DNA of 64,000 nucleotides from Mercurialis annua (taxonomy: Eukaryota > Streptophyta > Magnoliopsida > Malpighiales > Euphorbiaceae): contig NC_065573.1 in NCBI RefSeq assembly GCF_937616625.2, positions 4,169,001 to 4,233,000 of the forward strand, in the 5' to 3' direction. The position numbers were made by a program, and so were the translations under genes. Under the pieces are notes generated by a model. It was given only the letters and a program-made list of their open reading frames with translations. It did not search any database and was not told the DNA's origin. Below, one piece after another: positions 60,686 to 64,000 of the stretch (positions within the stretch are counted from its first letter, which is position 1; the number at the start of each line of letters is the position of its first letter).

Positions 60686-62040
60686 TGTAACACCCCGTAT
60701 TTCTCTAACTTGTTCCGTGAAGCCTAAACTGTACCTTAAGTTCGTTTGACCACTTAGATTCGCGTTTCGAAGGTTCCAAATTTTTTAAAATGTGTTTTAA
60801 GATGTATTAGAAGTAGTCTCGGATTTTGAAACGTTTTCTATTTCAATTTCAAAATCTCAAATTTTCATCGGAGGCAGTAGCATTTCGCGGGCACGACATG
60901 CCTGAATCGCGGGCGCTATGGAGGTGTAGCGGACGCGACGCGTGCGCTGTTCAGTTCGTTGATTTCTATTAAAACTCACCTAATTCGACCTAATCTGATA
61001 TTACAACTCTAAAACTCTAAAACGACAGTAGCACTTCTCTTAGTCATTCTCTATCATTCCTAAGCCTATTTTTTATCGATTGTAAGTATTTCTAATCCTC
61101 TTCTTATGGTTTAAGCCATTGTTTATCATTCCTATCAATTATAAATTCATTAGCTATCGTATGGATTGATTGTAGGCTGATTTTGGATCTATATTTTCTG
61201 AGTTTTCTCTTGATTGTTGTCCTTAATCTATTCCAAAAGGTTAGTGGCTCTAAACCCTTATTATGATTTGTAGAGATTGCTAGTTGATGTGTTAATTCAA
61301 TACCTTGGGTGGCTTGATCATATTTTCTGTGTTGCTATGATTTATAAATTCTGGAAATTTTGATTTGAGGCTATATAAGTCTCTTTGTATCGAGACTACG
61401 GGATTGGCTGACCAATGTCTGGCCTACTTTGGGAATCAATGAGGATTTGTTCCCATCTACTTTGGGTTACATACTTTGGGATTTCATTTCAATACTGTTT
61501 TCCATAATCAAATATATATATTAGTATAAAAGGATTTGCTTTAAGGGTTTTAAACTTAATAAATGTAAATAGCATTATGAACTCATCTCAGTATATCTGA
61601 CCTCGTTGTTTTCCAAATTTTCCAGGCTTATTATTTTGAGAGCGTTGGTCATCTCTGATCTTTTGATTCCTCGGAGGTCTTTTTATGTTATCAGACTAGT
61701 CAACTGTTTTACCTCTTAGACCGCAGTAGAACTAGTTGTCTCTATTCTTGTACTTTAGTTTGTCGTAGTGGTACGACTTTTATATTATTATACTATGGCA
61801 TGTTACATTGGATTATATATATGAGGCATGTTTCATAGTTTTGAATTACTATTAAGTTATTATTTTAGAACTGCTATATAAGTTGTTAGATTTAGGTTGA
61901 AGTCTCGGTTGCCCCCGAGCATTGGTTTTCTTGCAGGTTTATATTGAATTTAAGGCTTTCCGCGAGGCTTTCTACGGGTTTTGGTACGACCATACCCATA
62001 CCCTAGCGCCGGTCGCGATCCATGAAATTGGGTCGTGACA
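60686..62040 (+). mobile_element. 5' LTR E (1355 bp) of a gag-bearing element
   Basis: Starts TGTAACACCCCGTATTTC inside a satellite monomer (TTTTG precedes it) and ends GGGTCGTGACA, with a primer-binding site just after. It is about half the length of the other LTRs. It shares their 3' module (CATACCCATACCCTAGCGCC) and a stretch near 61560-61640 (TAAATGTAAATAGC, GAACTCATCTCAGTATATCTGA) with LTRs A and B, but its front is different. The AACTCGGT hairpins are not evident; a different inverted repeat, GGGAATC...GTTCCC, lies near 61433. Confidence 0.88.
60895..60949. repeat. GC-rich patch in LTR E
   Basis: TCGCGGGC appears twice (about 60895 and 60907), followed by GCGGACGCGACGCGTGCGC. It is a short GC island about 200 bp into an AT-rich LTR, in the same zone as the stronger cassettes of LTRs B and D, though the inverted repeats are less regular. 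Confidence 0.5.
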
Positions 62041-62044
62041 AAGT

Positions 62045-62056
62045 TGGTATCAGAGC
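62045..62056 (+). other. Primer-binding site of element E
   Basis: TGGTATCAGAGC, four bases after the LTR end, complementary to initiator tRNA-Met. The following TTTAGTTTCGAACTAAGGCC resembles the sequence after the other PBS at 12062. Confidence 0.92.
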
Positions 62057-62396
62057 TTTAGTTTCGAACTAAGGCCAATTTTTTGCATGTTATGTGTTTA
62101 TCGCTTTAAGGCATGTTAAGTGTTACTGTTGTGTCATAGGATCTACTGCGGAATTAGGATTCAAGTCTTGTCTTTTGAAACGTCATCATTTATTTTCAAA
62201 AACGTTCTACCTTCACCTTTAGGAATGTTTGAGTCAGGTATTAAGTGTTACTGATGTTTTATTTTGTGAAGTTATGCTTTACTTTGGGATGTTATTGTTA
62301 TTACTTTGGATAAATTGTTGATTTGTGAGCTATTAAATTACACTCTGAGTGTTTCCATGTGGGCATTGTTTGAGATTTGTTGTTTCATTCTTAGGA

Positions 62397-63660
62397 ATGA
62401 ATACTCGTTGGCGTGCTGCAGCTCAGGATGAGGCTGAAGCTGACGACGCTATGACGATTGAGGTTGACCACCATGAACTAGAGGTTCAAGTTGGCAGGGG
62501 ACGTGCAGGTGGAGTTCAGGCTGGCAGAGGCCGAGCTGGCAGAGGACGTGGTGGCAGAGGACAGGCTACTAGAGGCAGAGGTAGGAGACGTGGTGGTGCA
62601 GGCTTTCAGGCACCAGGTGTACCACAAGCTCCTATAGATCCATTTGACTTCACGACGTTTCTAGTTAGGATCACTGCACTCCAGAATAATCAAGTGCAAC
62701 TGCAGGCGGTACAGATTGCCATGCAGAACCAGTATGCTATGCTGGGACAGATTGTGCAGCAACAAGTACCCCAGGCTGGTGGTGTTGCAATTGGTGGTGG
62801 CGGGACCACTGATAAGGATTTGGTGTTGGCTCATGCGAGGCTAAAGTAGACTAAGTTTTCGGGCGACAGCGATTCCCTAGACTTTCTGGAGGAAGTTGAG
62901 CGGAATGCTCAGTGATTGCAGGCTGCTGAGAGGCAGACTGTTATGTTAGTATAAATGTCCTTGAAGGGTCATGCAAGTGATTGGTTTCGTAGTGTCATTC
63001 GTGCTGAAATGGCTACTATTACTTGGGCAGATTTTGTGACTCGATTCAAGAATTTTTACTTGCCTTTTCGGTGACTGAAGGTCATAGAGACAAATTGCTG
63101 GTTTTGAAAAGGGGAGACAAGTCGGTAAACGAGTACACTACTGAGTTTGTGAGGCTGTGTCGTTTTGCCCCAGATCTGCATACTGAGCAGCAGAGGGTGA
63201 ACGATAGCTATGTGAAAGGTTTAGGCTCAGATTTTATCAATCTTCTGACTGAGACAAACAAGGAACTTCCTGTTATAGTGGACAGTTCCCGACGGATGGA
63301 GACAAATTTATTACACTTTGGGAAAATGACTGAGACCAGGAAGGCGGGCGGTGTTGTTCAGAGTAGTAGGCAGCAGAGTGGTAGCAGCAGAGTGGTAGCA
63401 GCAGCTATCAGTCCAAGTCTTCCCGGTACAAGAATAAGAAAGGTGGTGAACGGAGGGGATACCAGCTGTATTCCCATAGTTCTAGCTACAACGGTGGTAG
63501 CCGTAGTTTTGGGCATGGTAGCAGTGGAGCATCCAATGTTCCTTTTTGTCAGAACTGCAGACGCATGCACTTTGGAGTGTGTACAGTAACACCGGGCAGC
63601 TGCTATGCTTGTGGCCAACCGGGCCATTTTGCGAGAGAGTGTCCGACATCTGGCAGCAGG
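62397..63660 (+). pseudogene. gag: Decayed Ty3/gypsy gag
   Basis: The ATG at 62397 begins a 150-residue open stretch with an acidic N-terminus and an RG-rich tract at residues 33-67. The frame is cut by TAG at 62847, then TGA at 62913 and TAA at 62952, while gag-like sequence (DSLDFLEEVERNA, SLKGHASDWFRS) continues in the same frame. It shifts frame near 63060-63073, where EGHRDKLLVLKRGDKSVNEY follows, and again at a 14-bp duplication (63371-63398). A CCHC zinc knuckle, CYACGQPGHFAREC, lies at 63601-63642, preceded by a second Cys-rich stretch, and another shift follows near 63655. Gag normally forms the particle and binds the RNA. This copy cannot make it. A Tekay/Del-like chromovirus origin is possible but not shown. 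Confidence 0.88.
63371..63398 (+). repeat. 14-bp duplication that breaks the gag frame
   Basis: CAGCAGAGTGGTAG occurs twice in direct succession. Fourteen bases shift the frame by two, which is exactly the difference between the frame upstream (ending in a Ser/Gln-rich stretch) and the frame carrying the zinc knuckle downstream. Confidence 0.85.
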
Positions 63661-63860
63661 TGTCGTCGGCTAGTGTTGCTCAGCCGTCTTTTCAGCAGCA
63701 GAGAACTGCTTTTACTCCTTCGACGGGGTATTCTCAACCCGCCGCTTTGTTTGGTGGCCAGCGGGGCCGTGGCTCAGGAGGACGTGGTTTTGGTGGTCGT
63801 GGTAACGGTTGTAGAGGTTTGGGTAGTTTCAGTTCTGCTCAGGCACCGCAGCAGGGACAG

Positions 63861-64000
63861 GGTCAGGCTAGAGTGTTTGCTTTGACTCCTCAGGATGCTC
63901 GTGCATCAAACGCCGTGGTGCAAGGTACTATCCCGATTTCTGTTGTAGATGCAGTGGTTTTGTTTGATGCGGATGCAACTCACTCTTTTGTTTCTTCGAG
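63861..64000 (+). pseudogene. Start of the retroelement protease domain (partial)
   Basis: In the frame starting at 63861 the stretch ARVFALTPQDA is followed by VVQGTIPISVVDAVVLFDA and then DATHSFVSS, the usual layout of the retropepsin-like aspartic protease of plant Ty3/gypsy elements, which matures the polyprotein. The active-site triad expected as Asp-Ser/Thr-Gly reads Asp-Ala-Asp at 63966-63974, so the catalytic loop looks inactivated. The upstream 63660-63860 part of this frame is a Gly/Gln/Ser-rich linker. The domain runs off the window. Confidence 0.75.

Noticed and set aside
63358..63627. Minus-strand 89-codon frame opposite gag
   Set aside because: It is the shadow of the gag/zinc-knuckle region, which has clear Ty3/gypsy motifs on the plus strand.

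Overview
Eukaryotic, almost certainly plant, heterochromatic DNA with no recognisable intact host gene. The plant assignment rests on Ty3/gypsy-type LTRs (starts TGTAATACCCC or close variants, ends GGGTCGTGACA), primer-binding sites matching the initiator-tRNA-Met 3' end (TGGTATCAGAGC), 5-bp target duplications, and Mutator-like MITEs with 9-bp duplications. I cannot name the species.

Layout. (1) 1-5033: minus-strand LTR element A', with its non-coding internal region running off the left edge and its 5' LTR at 2645-5033. It lies against the 3' stub of a plus-strand LTR (5034-5127). (2) 5128-9233: first block of a 60-bp tandem repeat in inverted orientation, interrupted by a 370-bp MITE. (3) 9234-19382: composite retroelement made of a chimeric 5' LTR (A), about 3.85 kb of non-coding internal DNA related to A', a second element's 3' end, and an unrelated-front LTR (B). 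(4) 19383-60685: the same 60-bp repeat in forward orientation, broken by two solo LTRs with perfect 5-bp duplications (C, 23105-26496, GTAGA; D, 28386-31313, minus strand, GTTTC) and by a 142-bp MITE. From about 37.9 to 59.2 kb the array has higher-order structure: a 4.4-kb unit about 2.9 times, then 6.75-kb and 1.3-kb duplications. (5) 60686-64000: LTR E, PBS and a decayed gag/protease region of a Ty3/gypsy element running off the right edge.

The 60-bp repeat occupies about 39 kb in all (roughly 640 monomers by length). Its 60-bp period is a multiple of three, so it gives many spurious 60-147-residue open frames with a 20-residue period; I treat none of these as genes.

The most interesting signals are: tandem hairpins in the LTRs whose stems change in a compensatory way while the loop core stays fixed; GC-rich palindromic cassettes whose sequence differs in every LTR; clustering of independent insertions in one roughly 12-bp window of the satellite monomer; the array polarity switch across the composite element; and the nested higher-order duplications. 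All calls come from reading the sequence; no alignment or database search was run.
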